From NCBI GenBank assembly GCA_963835525.1, contig CAWIFM010000003.1:310001-374000 (forward strand): a stretch of 64,000 bases of DNA, read 5' to 3'. The position numbers and the translations under genes were made by a program. Below are positions 31,394-39,947 of this stretch, in pieces. Every line of letters starts with the position of its first letter. Position 1 is the first letter of the stretch. This DNA is from DASSUW01 sp963835525 (GTDB lineage Bacteria > Actinomycetota > Thermoleophilia > Solirubrobacterales > Solirubrobacteraceae). The notes under the pieces are model-generated. The model searched no databases. It was not told the DNA's origin and was given only the letters and a program-made list of their open reading frames with translations.

Positions 31394-32155
31394 ATGTCAC
31401 GCAAGCTGCTGCTCTTCGGAGCCGCGGTCGTCGCCGCCGGCGTCTTCCTCAAGCGCGACAAGGTCGCGGGGCTTCTTCCTGGGCGCGGGCAGACCTACGA
31501 ACCGCCGGCCCCGCCGCCCCCCGGCCCGTCCAACTACGACGCCCCCGGGCCCGTGGCCAACACGGCCACCCCGGTGCCGGCTCCCGAGCCGCAGCAGCCG
31601 GGGCCGATCGACGAGGCCGCCGAGGAGGCCGCCGCCGCCGCTGAGGCCGCCAACATCGGCGGCACGGTGAGCAACTACGCGGGCATCGCCGGCGAGGTCG
31701 CCACCGAGGAGGAGCGCCCGCTCGTGGAGGCCGGCGAGGGCGAAGCCGAGGGCCAGGAGCAGGCCGAGCACGACCTGCGCGAGGCCGCCGCGCCCTCCGA
31801 CGGCATGTCCGACGCCGAGCGCCAGATCGACGAGGCGATCGAGCAGGCCGCCAACCCGCTGGCCGGCGAGCAGATCGAGGGCCTCGCCACGCCGGGCGAC
31901 ACGGCGCGCGACGCGGAGCCGCTGCCCGGGGTGGAGACGCCGCCGGCCGAGCAGCCGACGGAGTCGTGGAGCCCGCCGGTGCCGGAGCGCACCGACGAGC
32001 CGGCCCCGTTCGACCCGGAGGAGCCCGGGGAGCCGCAGCAGTACGAGCCGCCGACGCAGGAGCAGCCGGCCGTCAGTCCGGACGACGAGGACAAGAAGGA
32101 CGACGAGGGCGGCTCGGACTGGCGCACCTGGTCCGGGCGCTCGATCAATCCGTAG
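31394..32155 (+). CDS. Acidic, proline-rich protein with N-terminal membrane segment
   Basis: A 253-residue product starting MSRKLLLFGAAVVAAGVFLK, a short hydrophobic anchor or uncleaved signal. The rest is low-complexity: Pro/Ala/Glu-rich with blocks such as PPAPPPPGPSNYDAPG and EPGEPQQYEPPTQEQP, and a very acidic C-terminus ending DWRTWSGRSINP. No folded domain is recognised. ATG 31394 has AAGGAG 8 bp upstream. It is convergent with the DsbA-like gene, 6 bp apart. Function unknown; it could be a cell-envelope linker protein. Confidence 0.7.
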   Translation: MSRKLLLFGAAVVAAGVFLKRDKVAGLLPGRGQTYEPPAPPPPGPSNYDAPGPVANTATPVPAPEPQQPGPIDEAAEEAAAAAEAANIGGTVSNYAGIAGEVATEEERPLVEAGEGEAEGQEQAEHDLREAAAPSDGMSDAERQIDEAIEQAANPLAGEQIEGLATPGDTARDAEPLPGVETPPAEQPTESWSPPVPERTDEPAPFDPEEPGEPQQYEPPTQEQPAVSPDDEDKKDDEGGSDWRTWSGRSINP

Positions 32156-32161
32156 CGAACG

Positions 32162-32941
32162 TCAGGCGAGCTCCCACAGCTCGCCGCCGGGCACCCGGCG
32201 CGCCCGCACGCGCCACTCGAGCGCGAGCCGCCACAGCTCGGCCGGCCCACGCGGCCCGGGCAGATCGCAGACGGCGGCGACCTCGGGCGTCGCCATCGGC
32301 CCGAAGCGCCGCAGCGCGTCCTCGATGCCGGGGTGGCCGTCGCCCGCCGGCTCGGCGCCGGCGGCGACCGCCGCCTCGTGGAACCGCTCGTACGGCGCGT
32401 ACCCCGAGACCTCGTGGTCCGGGCCGAACCGGACCGTCGGCGTCGTCACCCCCCGGCCGCGCTCGAGGTCCGCGCCGAAGCGCTCGACGATCGCGTTGGA
32501 GCCGAAGTCGACCCTCAGGCGCTCCAAGTCCAGCCCGCGGGCCTCGCGGGCGGCGTCGAGCAGCGCGGGCGCGGTGTCCATCCGCCGGCGCTCGAGCAGG
32601 ATCGCCTCGCGCAGGCGGCGGATGAACGGGCCCGGGTCGCCCTGCTCGGACACGGCGGCCACGGCCAGGCCGGCCGGGTGGGTCGAGGAGGGCGGATCGC
32701 GCAGGAACACGCGCGGATCGGCGGGCATCCCGCTCTCGGCAGCCGCCGACGCCGTGTCGTACGCGAGGGCGGCCGCGTCGGCGGGCTCGATCCGCCGCTT
32801 GAGGCCCACGATCACGAAGGTGAATCGCAGTGCGGCGCCGAACTCGACCTGAAGGCGCCTGAGCTGCGGCTCGGCCGCCCACGACCATGGACAATAGGGA
32901 TCCGTTAAGACCGTCACCGAGACCGCGGGCACATCGGCCAC
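32162..32941 (-). CDS. DsbA-family thioredoxin-like protein with CPWS motif
   Basis: A 259-residue thioredoxin-fold protein of the DsbA/FrnE class. The active-site region reads VTVLTDPYCPWSWAAEPQ; the second cysteine of the CxxC pair is Ser (CPWS, Cys17). This rules out classical disulphide exchange and suggests an isomerase-like, glutathione-transferase-like or binding role. TTPTVRF supplies the cis-proline. The helical insert is large (RRLREAILLERRRMDTAPAL). The start is uncertain (GTG 32941 or GTG 32932). Divergent from a Ser/Thr kinase gene with only 15 bp between the starts. Confidence 0.78.
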   Translation of the reverse strand: MADVPAVSVTVLTDPYCPWSWAAEPQLRRLQVEFGAALRFTFVIVGLKRRIEPADAAALAYDTASAAAESGMPADPRVFLRDPPSSTHPAGLAVAAVSEQGDPGPFIRRLREAILLERRRMDTAPALLDAAREARGLDLERLRVDFGSNAIVERFGADLERGRGVTTPTVRFGPDHEVSGYAPYERFHEAAVAAGAEPAGDGHPGIEDALRRFGPMATPEVAAVCDLPGPRGPAELWRLALEWRVRARRVPGGELWELA

Positions 32942-32956
32942 AATAGGACCGAGTAG

Positions 32957-34477
32957 ATGAGCACGCTCGTAGGGATGCAGCTGAGCGGCCGGTACCGGCT
33001 GGATGCCCAAATCGGGTCCGGCGGCATGTCCACGGTCTACCGCGCGTTCGACCAGACGCTCGAGCGCCAGGTCGCGATCAAGCTCATGCACCGCGAGATC
33101 GCGTCGGACTCCGACCAGCTCGAGCGCTTCCGCCGCGAGGCCCGCGCCGTCGCCCAGCTCAGCCACCCGCACATCGTCGGCGTGATCGACGCCGGCGAGG
33201 ACGAGGGCCGGCCCTACATCGTCTTCGAGTACGTCGAGGGCGAGACGCTCAAGGAGCGGATCCGCCGCATGGGCCGGCTGCCCGTGGACGAGGCGATCGC
33301 CTACGCGATCGAGATCGCGCGCGCGCTCGGCTGCGCCCACTCGCGCCACATCGTGCACCGCGACGTCAAGCCCCAGAACGTGCTGATCGACGCCGAGGGC
33401 TCGGCCAAGGTCACCGACTTCGGGATCGCCCGCACGCTCGACCAGGACGGCCTGACCGCCGACGGCCGCGTCCTCGGCACCACCGACTACGTCTCCCCCG
33501 AGCAGGCGCTCGGCCACGACGTGAACGGGCAGTCGGACATCTACTCGCTCGGCGTCGTGCTCTACGAGATGCTGACCGGCGACGTCCCGTTCCACGGCGA
33601 GAACCAGGTCTCCGTGGCGATGAAGCACGTCCGCGAGGACATGCCCGACCTGCAGGCCCGCCGCGCGGAGGCGTCGGCGACGCTCGCCTCGGTGCTCGAC
33701 CGCATGACGGACAAGGACCTCAAGCGGCGCTACCCGGACATCGACACGCTGGTCGCCGATCTCGAGGAGGCGCTGGCGATCGAGGCCGCGCGCTCGGGCC
33801 GCTCGACCGGCGAGGCGACCGCAGTGCTGCGCACGCTGCCGCCGCAGGCCCGGCGGCGACTGCCGTTCCGCATGCGCCACCCGCTGCCGGTGGCCGCGAC
33901 CGTGCTGCTGCTCGTGATCGGCGCGTCGCTCGTCGTCCTGCTGCTCAAGGAGGGCGTCGACCGCGCCGAGCGCGGCACCGGCGCGGGCGACATCGAGGCG
34001 CCGGCCGGGGAGCGGGTCGTCTCGGTGGGCAGCACCTCGGCCGAGGACTACGACCCGCTCGGCGACGACGAGGAGCACCCCGAGCGCGCCCCGCTGGTGG
34101 TCGACCGCCAGCCCGACACGCGCTGGATCACCGAGAGCTACAGCAGCGGCCTCGAGGGCGCCAACAAGGACGGCGTGGGCATCTACGTCGACGCCAAGCC
34201 CGGCGTCGAGGCGGTGCGGATGGAGATCCAGAGCCCCGAGACGGGCTGGCGCGCCGAGATCTTCGGCGCCACCGGCAGCCGCGTGCCGGAGGGCATCGAC
34301 GCCGGTTGGAAGCGGCTGGGCGGCGGCGAGGTGCGCAGCGACCACCAGCGCTTCAAGCTCGCCGACTCGGGCGAGCGCTACCGCTACTACCTGGTCTGGA
34401 TCACCGAGCTGCCGCCGGACGCGCAGCGCGTGGAGATCGGCGAGATCGCCCTGCTCCAGCGCAACGCCACGCGCTAG
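32957..34477 (+). CDS. Membrane Ser/Thr protein kinase with extracellular beta-rich domain
   Basis: The 506-residue product has a cytoplasmic Hanks-type kinase domain (about 11-275): Gly-rich loop IGSGGMSTVYRAF, catalytic Lys in VAIKLMH, catalytic loop IVHRDVKPQNVLID, DFG in VTDFGIAR and GTTDYVSPEQA. A single transmembrane helix follows (about 313-332, VAATVLLLVIGASLVVLLL). The extracellular region (about 350-506) shows PLVVDRQPDTRWITESYSSG and RYYLVWITELPPDAQRVEIG, resembling discoidin/F5-8C carbohydrate-binding domains. It is not a PASTA kinase, so it probably senses a different ligand. It shares its last bases with the convergent ddl gene. Confidence 0.88.
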   Translation: MSTLVGMQLSGRYRLDAQIGSGGMSTVYRAFDQTLERQVAIKLMHREIASDSDQLERFRREARAVAQLSHPHIVGVIDAGEDEGRPYIVFEYVEGETLKERIRRMGRLPVDEAIAYAIEIARALGCAHSRHIVHRDVKPQNVLIDAEGSAKVTDFGIARTLDQDGLTADGRVLGTTDYVSPEQALGHDVNGQSDIYSLGVVLYEMLTGDVPFHGENQVSVAMKHVREDMPDLQARRAEASATLASVLDRMTDKDLKRRYPDIDTLVADLEEALAIEAARSGRSTGEATAVLRTLPPQARRRLPFRMRHPLPVAATVLLLVIGASLVVLLLKEGVDRAERGTGAGDIEAPAGERVVSVGSTSAEDYDPLGDDEEHPERAPLVVDRQPDTRWITESYSSGLEGANKDGVGIYVDAKPGVEAVRMEIQSPETGWRAEIFGATGSRVPEGIDAGWKRLGGGEVRSDHQRFKLADSGERYRYYLVWITELPPDAQRVEIGEIALLQRNATR

Positions 34478-35464
34478 AACTCATGGCCCGAGCGCTCTGA
34501 CTCGAAGCGCTCGAGCGCGAAGCCGAGCAGGCGGTCGCACAGCTCGGCCGGCGGCACCCCGCTTGCCTCCCACAGCTTCGGGAACGCGCTGGTCGCGGTG
34601 AAGCCCGGCATCGTGTTGAGCTCGTTGACCAGCACGCGGTCGTCCTCGACGAAGAAGTCGACGCGCGCCAGCCCCGCGCAGCCGACCCGCCTGAAGGTGT
34701 CGACCGCGAGCCGCCGCACCTCCTCGCGGACGCTCTCCGGCAGCCGGGCGGGCACCACGAGCTCCATCCCGCCGTCGTCGTACTTGGCCGTGTAGTCGTA
34801 CCAGTCGCCCTTGAGGATCACGATCTCGCCCGGCACGGAGGCCTCCGGCTCGTCGAGCCCCATGACCGAGCACTCGACCTCCATGCCGTCGGAGAAGCCC
34901 TCGACGATGACCAGGCTGTCGTGCGCGAAGGCGGCGTCGAGCGCCCCGCCCATCTCCGCCTCCGACCACACCTTGCTGATCCCCACGGAGGAGCCGAGCC
35001 GCGCCGGCTTGACGAACACCGGGGTCCCGAGCACGGTCAGCTCGTGACGCACCGCATCCGGCTCGGTGCGCCAGCGGTGCTCGCGCACGGCGGCGGAGGG
35101 CACCTGCGGCACGGCCGCGGCGGCCAGCACCTCCTTGAACACGACCTTGTCCATGCACAGCGAGGAGGCGAGCACGCCGGCGCCGACGTAGGGCACGTCG
35201 AGCAGCTCGAGCAGGCCCTGGACGGTCCCGTCCTCGCCGAACGGCCCGTGCAGGACGGGGAACACGGCGTCGGCGCCGAGCAGGCCGCCGCCGGGCGCTG
35301 AGCGCGAGCGTCTCGCCGTCGTGCGTCCACGCCCCCGAGCGCTCGATCGTCACCGGCAGCACCTCGTGGCCGGCGGCGGCCACCGCCTCGCGCACGAACG
35401 CGGCGGAGCTCAGCGAGACCTCGTGCTCGGACGAGCGCCCACCCGCCAGGACGGCGACCCTCAT
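34474..35464 (-). CDS. ddl: D-alanine-D-alanine ligase, with an apparent +1 frameshift
   Basis: Ddl makes the D-Ala-D-Ala dipeptide for peptidoglycan. The N-terminal frame starts at ATG 35464 (MRVAVLAGGRSSEHEVSLSS) and the rest is in another frame (FPVLHGPFGEDGTVQGLLEL, VFVKPARLGSSVGISKVW, VNELNTMPGFTATSAFPKLW), which includes the ATP-grasp residues. The frames join at the three-G run 35293-35295 (C run on the coding strand). Removing one base gives a continuous product of about 329 residues, normal for Ddl. Because Ddl is usually essential, a sequencing or assembly error is more likely than a real mutation. It overlaps pknB (ATGA), placing it at the end of the cell-wall kinase operon. Confidence 0.85.
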
Positions 35465-37251
35465 GGCACCGTGGTCGGCGAGGGCGTCGCCGTCGCCGCC
35501 GCGGCGCGGCCGACGACGATCGTCACCCGGCTGCCCTGACGGCGCTCCTCGCCGGCCGCGGGCGTCTGGTCGAGCACGATGCCCTCCTCCGCCGGGTCGG
35601 TGATCGCCTCGTCGCGGACCGTCACCTCGAAGCCCACCTCCTCGAGCTCGGCCTGCGCCTCCTCCTCGGTCAGGTCGACCACGTCGGGGATCGCCGTCGG
35701 CTGCGCCACGGTGAGGTCGACGGCGTCGCCCTTGTCGACCTCCTCGCCGGCCGCCGGGCTCTGCTCGATCACGGTGCCGGGCGCCTCGTCCGACTCCTCG
35801 CGGGTGATCTTCCCGACGCGCAGCCCGACGCCTTCGAGCGCGCTCCGCGCGTTGTCCTGGCTGTCGCCGGTCACGTCGGGCACCTCGACCTGCTCGGGGC
35901 CGCGCGAGACCTGGAGCGAGACCTCGCTGCCGCGCTCGAGCGTGGTGCCGGCCGGCGGCGAGCTGCCGACCACGTTCCCGTTGCGCACGTCGTCGGAGAA
36001 CACGCGCTCGACGCGGGTCTTGAAGCCGGCGTCCTCGAGCGCCTGCTCGGCTTCGTCCTGCGGCATGCCGGCAACCGTTGGCACAGCGGCGTCGCCCGGC
36101 CCGCCCGAGACCGTGATCGTCACCGTCGACCCTTCGGGCGCCTCGGTGTCGGGCCGCGGGTCCTGGGTGGCGACGTGGTCGCGCTCGACGTCGGGGTTCA
36201 CGACCGTGACGATGTCGACCTCGAAGCCGCGGTTCTGGAGGATCTGCGAGGCGGTGGCCGACTCGCGGTCGATCACGTTCGGGACGACGAGCTGCTCGGG
36301 CCTCAACGTCAGATAGAGGCCGACGGCGATCGCCAGCACCGCCAGCGCGATCAGCACCCACAGCCACCAGCGGCTGCGGTGCTCCTCGACGACCAGCGGC
36401 GGGGGCGGCGGCGGGATCCGCTCCGGCTCCGCGCGCGCGGTCTCGAGCGCGGCGATGAACTCGTCCGCGTTCTGCCAGCGCCGGTCGGGGTCCTTCTCGA
36501 GCGCGTGCAGCACGACGGCGTCGATCGCCGGCGGGATGGCGGGCACCAGCTCGGCCGGCGGCACGGGCATCTCCGACACCTGCTTGAGCGCCACCGTCAC
36601 CGGCGAGTCGGCGTCGAACGGCACCTGGCCCGTGAGCAGCTCGTAGAGCACGATCCCGATCGCGTACAGGTCGGCGCGCTCGTCGACCGGCCGGCCCTGG
36701 GCCTGCTCGGGCGACAGGTACTGCGCGGTGCCCATCACCGAGCCCGTCTCCGTGATGTCGGAGGTGCCGGCGCGGGCGATGCCGAAGTCGGTCACGCGGA
36801 CGCGGCCGTCCTGGTCGATCAGGACGTTGTGCGGCTTGATGTCGCGGTGCACGACGCCGTGCTTGTGGGCGTAGCGGGCGGCGCGCAGGATCTGGAGCGT
36901 GAGGTCGACCGCCGCCTCGGGCGGCGCCGGGCCCTTCTCGCGCACGATCTCCTTGAGCGTGCGGCCCTCGACCAGCTCCATCGAGATGTAGTAGGTGCCG
37001 TCCCACTCGCCGCGGTCGAAGATCGCCACCAGGTTCGGATGCGAGAGCCCGGCGGCGCTCGACGCCTCGCGCCGGAAGCGCTCGACGAACTGCTCGTCCT
37101 CGGCGAACCGCCGGTGCAGGACCTTCAGCGCCACGCGGCGGCCGAGCTGCTGGTCCTCGGCCATGTAGACGTCGGCCATGCCGCCGGAGCCGAGCTTGCG
37201 CACGATCCGGTAGCGGCCGTCGATCAGGGTGTCGGGCTCGATGCGCTGCAT
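35461..37251 (-). CDS. pknB: PASTA-domain Ser/Thr protein kinase PknB
   Basis: PknB senses muropeptides and phosphorylates cell-division and wall proteins. The 596-residue product has a kinase domain (about 12-275) with LGSGGMADVYMAEDQQLGRR, VVHRDIKPHNVLIDQDG and VTDFGIARAG. One transmembrane helix follows a Pro-rich linker (about 296-316, WWLWVLIALAVLAIAVGLYL). Four PASTA repeats (about 320-580) come next, each with VPNV/VPTV/VPDV/IPDV openings. The C-terminal tail is Ala/Thr/Pro-rich. It sits between pbpA and ddl. Confidence 0.96.
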   Translation of the reverse strand: MQRIEPDTLIDGRYRIVRKLGSGGMADVYMAEDQQLGRRVALKVLHRRFAEDEQFVERFRREASSAAGLSHPNLVAIFDRGEWDGTYYISMELVEGRTLKEIVREKGPAPPEAAVDLTLQILRAARYAHKHGVVHRDIKPHNVLIDQDGRVRVTDFGIARAGTSDITETGSVMGTAQYLSPEQAQGRPVDERADLYAIGIVLYELLTGQVPFDADSPVTVALKQVSEMPVPPAELVPAIPPAIDAVVLHALEKDPDRRWQNADEFIAALETARAEPERIPPPPPPLVVEEHRSRWWLWVLIALAVLAIAVGLYLTLRPEQLVVPNVIDRESATASQILQNRGFEVDIVTVVNPDVERDHVATQDPRPDTEAPEGSTVTITVSGGPGDAAVPTVAGMPQDEAEQALEDAGFKTRVERVFSDDVRNGNVVGSSPPAGTTLERGSEVSLQVSRGPEQVEVPDVTGDSQDNARSALEGVGLRVGKITREESDEAPGTVIEQSPAAGEEVDKGDAVDLTVAQPTAIPDVVDLTEEEAQAELEEVGFEVTVRDEAITDPAEEGIVLDQTPAAGEERRQGSRVTIVVGRAAAATATPSPTTVP

Positions 37252-38631
37252 CTACTCACCCAGCGCCTTCAGGACCTCGGCGGCGATCGGGGCCGCGTTC
37301 GCGCCTCCGGTGCCGCCGGTCTGGCGCTCCAGCATCGCGCATACGGCGACCTTGCCGGTGAAGCCGATGAACCACAGGTCGTCGGTGCCGTCGCCGACCT
37401 CGGCGGTGCCGGTCTTGCCGGAGACGTCGACGCCCTCGAGCTGGGCCGCCGTGCCGGTGCCCTGCTCGACGACGTTCTGCATCATCGCGGCGAGCTCGTT
37501 CGCGCTCTCCTCGGACATGACGCGCTCGGCCTCCTGCGGCAGCGGCTCGTCGATCGTGCGCCCGTCGGGGTCGACGACCTGCGCCACGAGCCGCGGCTCC
37601 ATGCGCATCCCGCCGTTGGCGACGGTCTGTGCCACGGTGGCCATCTGGAGCGGCGTCACGAGCAGCTTGTCCTGGCCGATCGCCATGCGCCCGACGTCGA
37701 TCTGCCCCGAGTTCGGCGGCAGCAGCCGGCCGCGCGGGCCGACCTCGCCGCTGGGCAGCATCTGGTTGTCGGGATAGTCCATCGGCGGGTCCTCATAGAA
37801 CCCGAACTTGCGCATGTACTCGGCCATCGTCTCCTTGCCGAGATCCTCCGCGACCGACGCCCACGCCGTGTTGACGGAGTTCGTGAGCGCGTCGCTCAGC
37901 GTGATCTGGCCGAAGTCCTCGCCGCCGAAGTTGTCGAGCGGCGTGCCGGAGATCACCTTGCCGTTCTCGCCGTCGACGGTCGAGTCCGGGTCGTACTTGC
38001 CGCTGTCGAGCGCCGCCGCGGCGGTCACCACCTTCATTGTCGAGCCGGGCGGGAAACGGCCCTGGGTGGCGCGGTTGAAGGTCTTCGCGCCGGCCGGGTC
38101 GCTCGGGTCGTAGGTGGGATTGGCGGCCATCACGCGCACCGCGCCGGTCTCGACGTCGAGCGCCACGACGGCCCCGTTGCGGCCGCCCAGGCCGTCGAAC
38201 GCGACCTCCTGGGCGTCGGGATCGAGGCTCGTGCGCAGGTCGTCGCCGACGTCGCGCGGGCCGAGCAGGCGCTCGAGCGCCCCGATCGGATCGCTGCGCC
38301 GGCCGGTCAGCTGGTCGTTGTAGAAGTCCTCGATCCCAGTGCGCCCGCGGTCGAGCGAGGTGAAGCCGACCGGATGCGCGAACAGCTCGCCGGTGGGATA
38401 GCGGCGCGCGTAGCGGTCGCCCGGCAGCGCGCGGTTGGCGGCCAGCACCTGACCGTCGGCGGCCTTGATGATCCCGCGCTTGATCCGCTCCTCCTCGAAC
38501 AGCACGCGCCGGTTGTTCGGGTTGTCGCGCAGCGCCTCGGCCTCGAACACCGTCCAGCGCGACGTGAAGGCGATCAGCACCGCGAACAGCACCAGGACGA
38601 GCCCGAAGAGGCGGATGATCGGAGCGTTCAC
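37252..38631 (-). CDS. pbpA: Penicillin-binding protein PbpA (transpeptidase)
   Basis: A class B penicillin-binding protein that cross-links peptidoglycan. The 459-residue product has an N-terminal transmembrane helix (about 5-24, IIRLFGLVLVLFAVLIAFTS), a dimerisation region and the transpeptidase domain. Catalytic motifs are visible: SxxK in PPGSTMKVVTA, SxN in TNSVNTAW and KTG in DVSGKTGTAEV. GTG 38631 overlaps the ftsW stop (GTGA). Companion of the FtsW-type glycosyltransferase in the same operon. Confidence 0.94.
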   Translation of the reverse strand: MNAPIIRLFGLVLVLFAVLIAFTSRWTVFEAEALRDNPNNRRVLFEEERIKRGIIKAADGQVLAANRALPGDRYARRYPTGELFAHPVGFTSLDRGRTGIEDFYNDQLTGRRSDPIGALERLLGPRDVGDDLRTSLDPDAQEVAFDGLGGRNGAVVALDVETGAVRVMAANPTYDPSDPAGAKTFNRATQGRFPPGSTMKVVTAAAALDSGKYDPDSTVDGENGKVISGTPLDNFGGEDFGQITLSDALTNSVNTAWASVAEDLGKETMAEYMRKFGFYEDPPMDYPDNQMLPSGEVGPRGRLLPPNSGQIDVGRMAIGQDKLLVTPLQMATVAQTVANGGMRMEPRLVAQVVDPDGRTIDEPLPQEAERVMSEESANELAAMMQNVVEQGTGTAAQLEGVDVSGKTGTAEVGDGTDDLWFIGFTGKVAVCAMLERQTGGTGGANAAPIAAEVLKALGE

Positions 38632-39947
38632 CGCAGTCCTCTCCGGCCCATCGCGCCCGCCGGGCGGCGCGCGCGGTCGGAGACCAGCAGCAGCAGCGCG
38701 AGCAGGATGAAGTTGGCCATGATCGACGAGCCGCCGTAGGAGACGAACGGCAGCGTCACGCCGGTCAGCGGGATCACGCGCGTCACGCCGCCCACGATCA
38801 CGAAGACCTGGAGGGCGAAGACGGCGGTCAGCCCGGCGGCCAGGAGCTTCGAGAACGAGTCGGTGGCCAGCGTGGCGGTCCGGAAGCCGCGCTCGGCCAG
38901 CAGCATGTAGACGAGGATCAGCCCGCAGGCGCCGACGAGGCCGAGCTCGTTGGTGATCACCGCGTAGATGAGGTCGGTCGAGGGCAGCGGGATCAGCGGC
39001 GTGCCCCCCGGCGAGTTCAGCAGCGACGCTCCCAGGCCGGTCCCGAACAACCCGCCGTCGGCCTGCGCGAACAGCGACTGCGCGATCTGGTAGCCGTCGT
39101 CCTCCACCCAGGCGGGGTTGAAGGGATCGAGCCAGATGTCCACGCGGTCCTGCACGTGGCTGACGGTGTTGGCGAAGAACCACGCGCCGACGGCGAACAT
39201 CGCCGTGCCGATCACCACGAACGAGAGCCGGTTGGTGGCGACGTAGAGCAGCGCCAGGAAGCCGCCGAAGTACATCAGCGACGAGCCGAGGTCGCGGATG
39301 AAGACGAGCATCAGCATCGCCGCGCCCCAGACCACGAGCAGCGGACCGAAATGCTTGAGCGGCGGGATCGTCACCCCCGCCACGCGCCGCGCTCCCTGGA
39401 CCAGCACCTGCCGCGTGTCACGCAGGTAGGCGGCGAGGAAGATGATGATCGCGATCTTGCCGAACTCGGCGGGCTGGAAGGCGATCGGCCCGAGGTCGAC
39501 GCCCAGGTAGGCGCCGTTGACCTGCGCGCCGATCCCCGGCACGCGCGGCAGGAAGAGCAGGATCAGGCCCGCCGCGGCGATCGTGTAGCGGTAGCGCTCC
39601 AGCACCCGCAGGTCGCGCAGCAGCAGGATGGTGGCGGCGAACAGCGCCAGCCCGACCACGAACCACTGCGCCTGCTCGCGCGCCAGCTCCTCGTCGATGC
39701 GGTAGATGACGACGAGGCCGAAGCACGCCAGCACGGCGACGAGCGGGAACATGTAGGGGTCGGCGTACGGCAGCGTGAAGCGCAGGAACATGTGGCCCGC
39801 GAAGCAGAGGCCGAGGAACCACAGGCCGTACGTGAGCGAGACGTCGGAGACGACCTCCGACTGCTGGATGAAGATCGCCGCGAAGCCTGCGGTCAGCAGC
39901 AGTGACGCGGGCACGAGGGCCAGCAGCTCGCGGTTGCGGGCGCTCAC
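38628..39947 (-). CDS. ftsW: FtsW/RodA/SpoVE-family peptidoglycan glycosyltransferase
   Basis: A SEDS-family polymerase that extends glycan strands and works with a class B PBP. The 439-residue product has about 12 hydrophobic segments. Conserved blocks are QPAEFGKIAIIIFLAAYL (catalytic-loop neighbourhood), FIRDLGSSLMYFGGFLALLY, VEDDGYQIAQSLFAQADGGL, FGTGLG, DLIYAVITNELGLVG and LPFVSYGGSSIMANF. GTG 39947 overlaps the pstP stop. It pairs with the adjacent pbpA; the operon order favours a RodA-type (elongation) role, but the FtsW/RodA split cannot be settled here. Confidence 0.93.
   Translation of the reverse strand: MSARNRELLALVPASLLLTAGFAAIFIQQSEVVSDVSLTYGLWFLGLCFAGHMFLRFTLPYADPYMFPLVAVLACFGLVVIYRIDEELAREQAQWFVVGLALFAATILLLRDLRVLERYRYTIAAAGLILLFLPRVPGIGAQVNGAYLGVDLGPIAFQPAEFGKIAIIIFLAAYLRDTRQVLVQGARRVAGVTIPPLKHFGPLLVVWGAAMLMLVFIRDLGSSLMYFGGFLALLYVATNRLSFVVIGTAMFAVGAWFFANTVSHVQDRVDIWLDPFNPAWVEDDGYQIAQSLFAQADGGLFGTGLGASLLNSPGGTPLIPLPSTDLIYAVITNELGLVGACGLILVYMLLAERGFRTATLATDSFSKLLAAGLTAVFALQVFVIVGGVTRVIPLTGVTLPFVSYGGSSIMANFILLALLLLVSDRARRPAGAMGRRGLR

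Noticed and set aside
32150..32170. Short match to the palindromic element core (GCGAACGTCA)
   Set aside because: Only 10 bp and without palindrome; likely chance, at the stop codons of two convergent genes.
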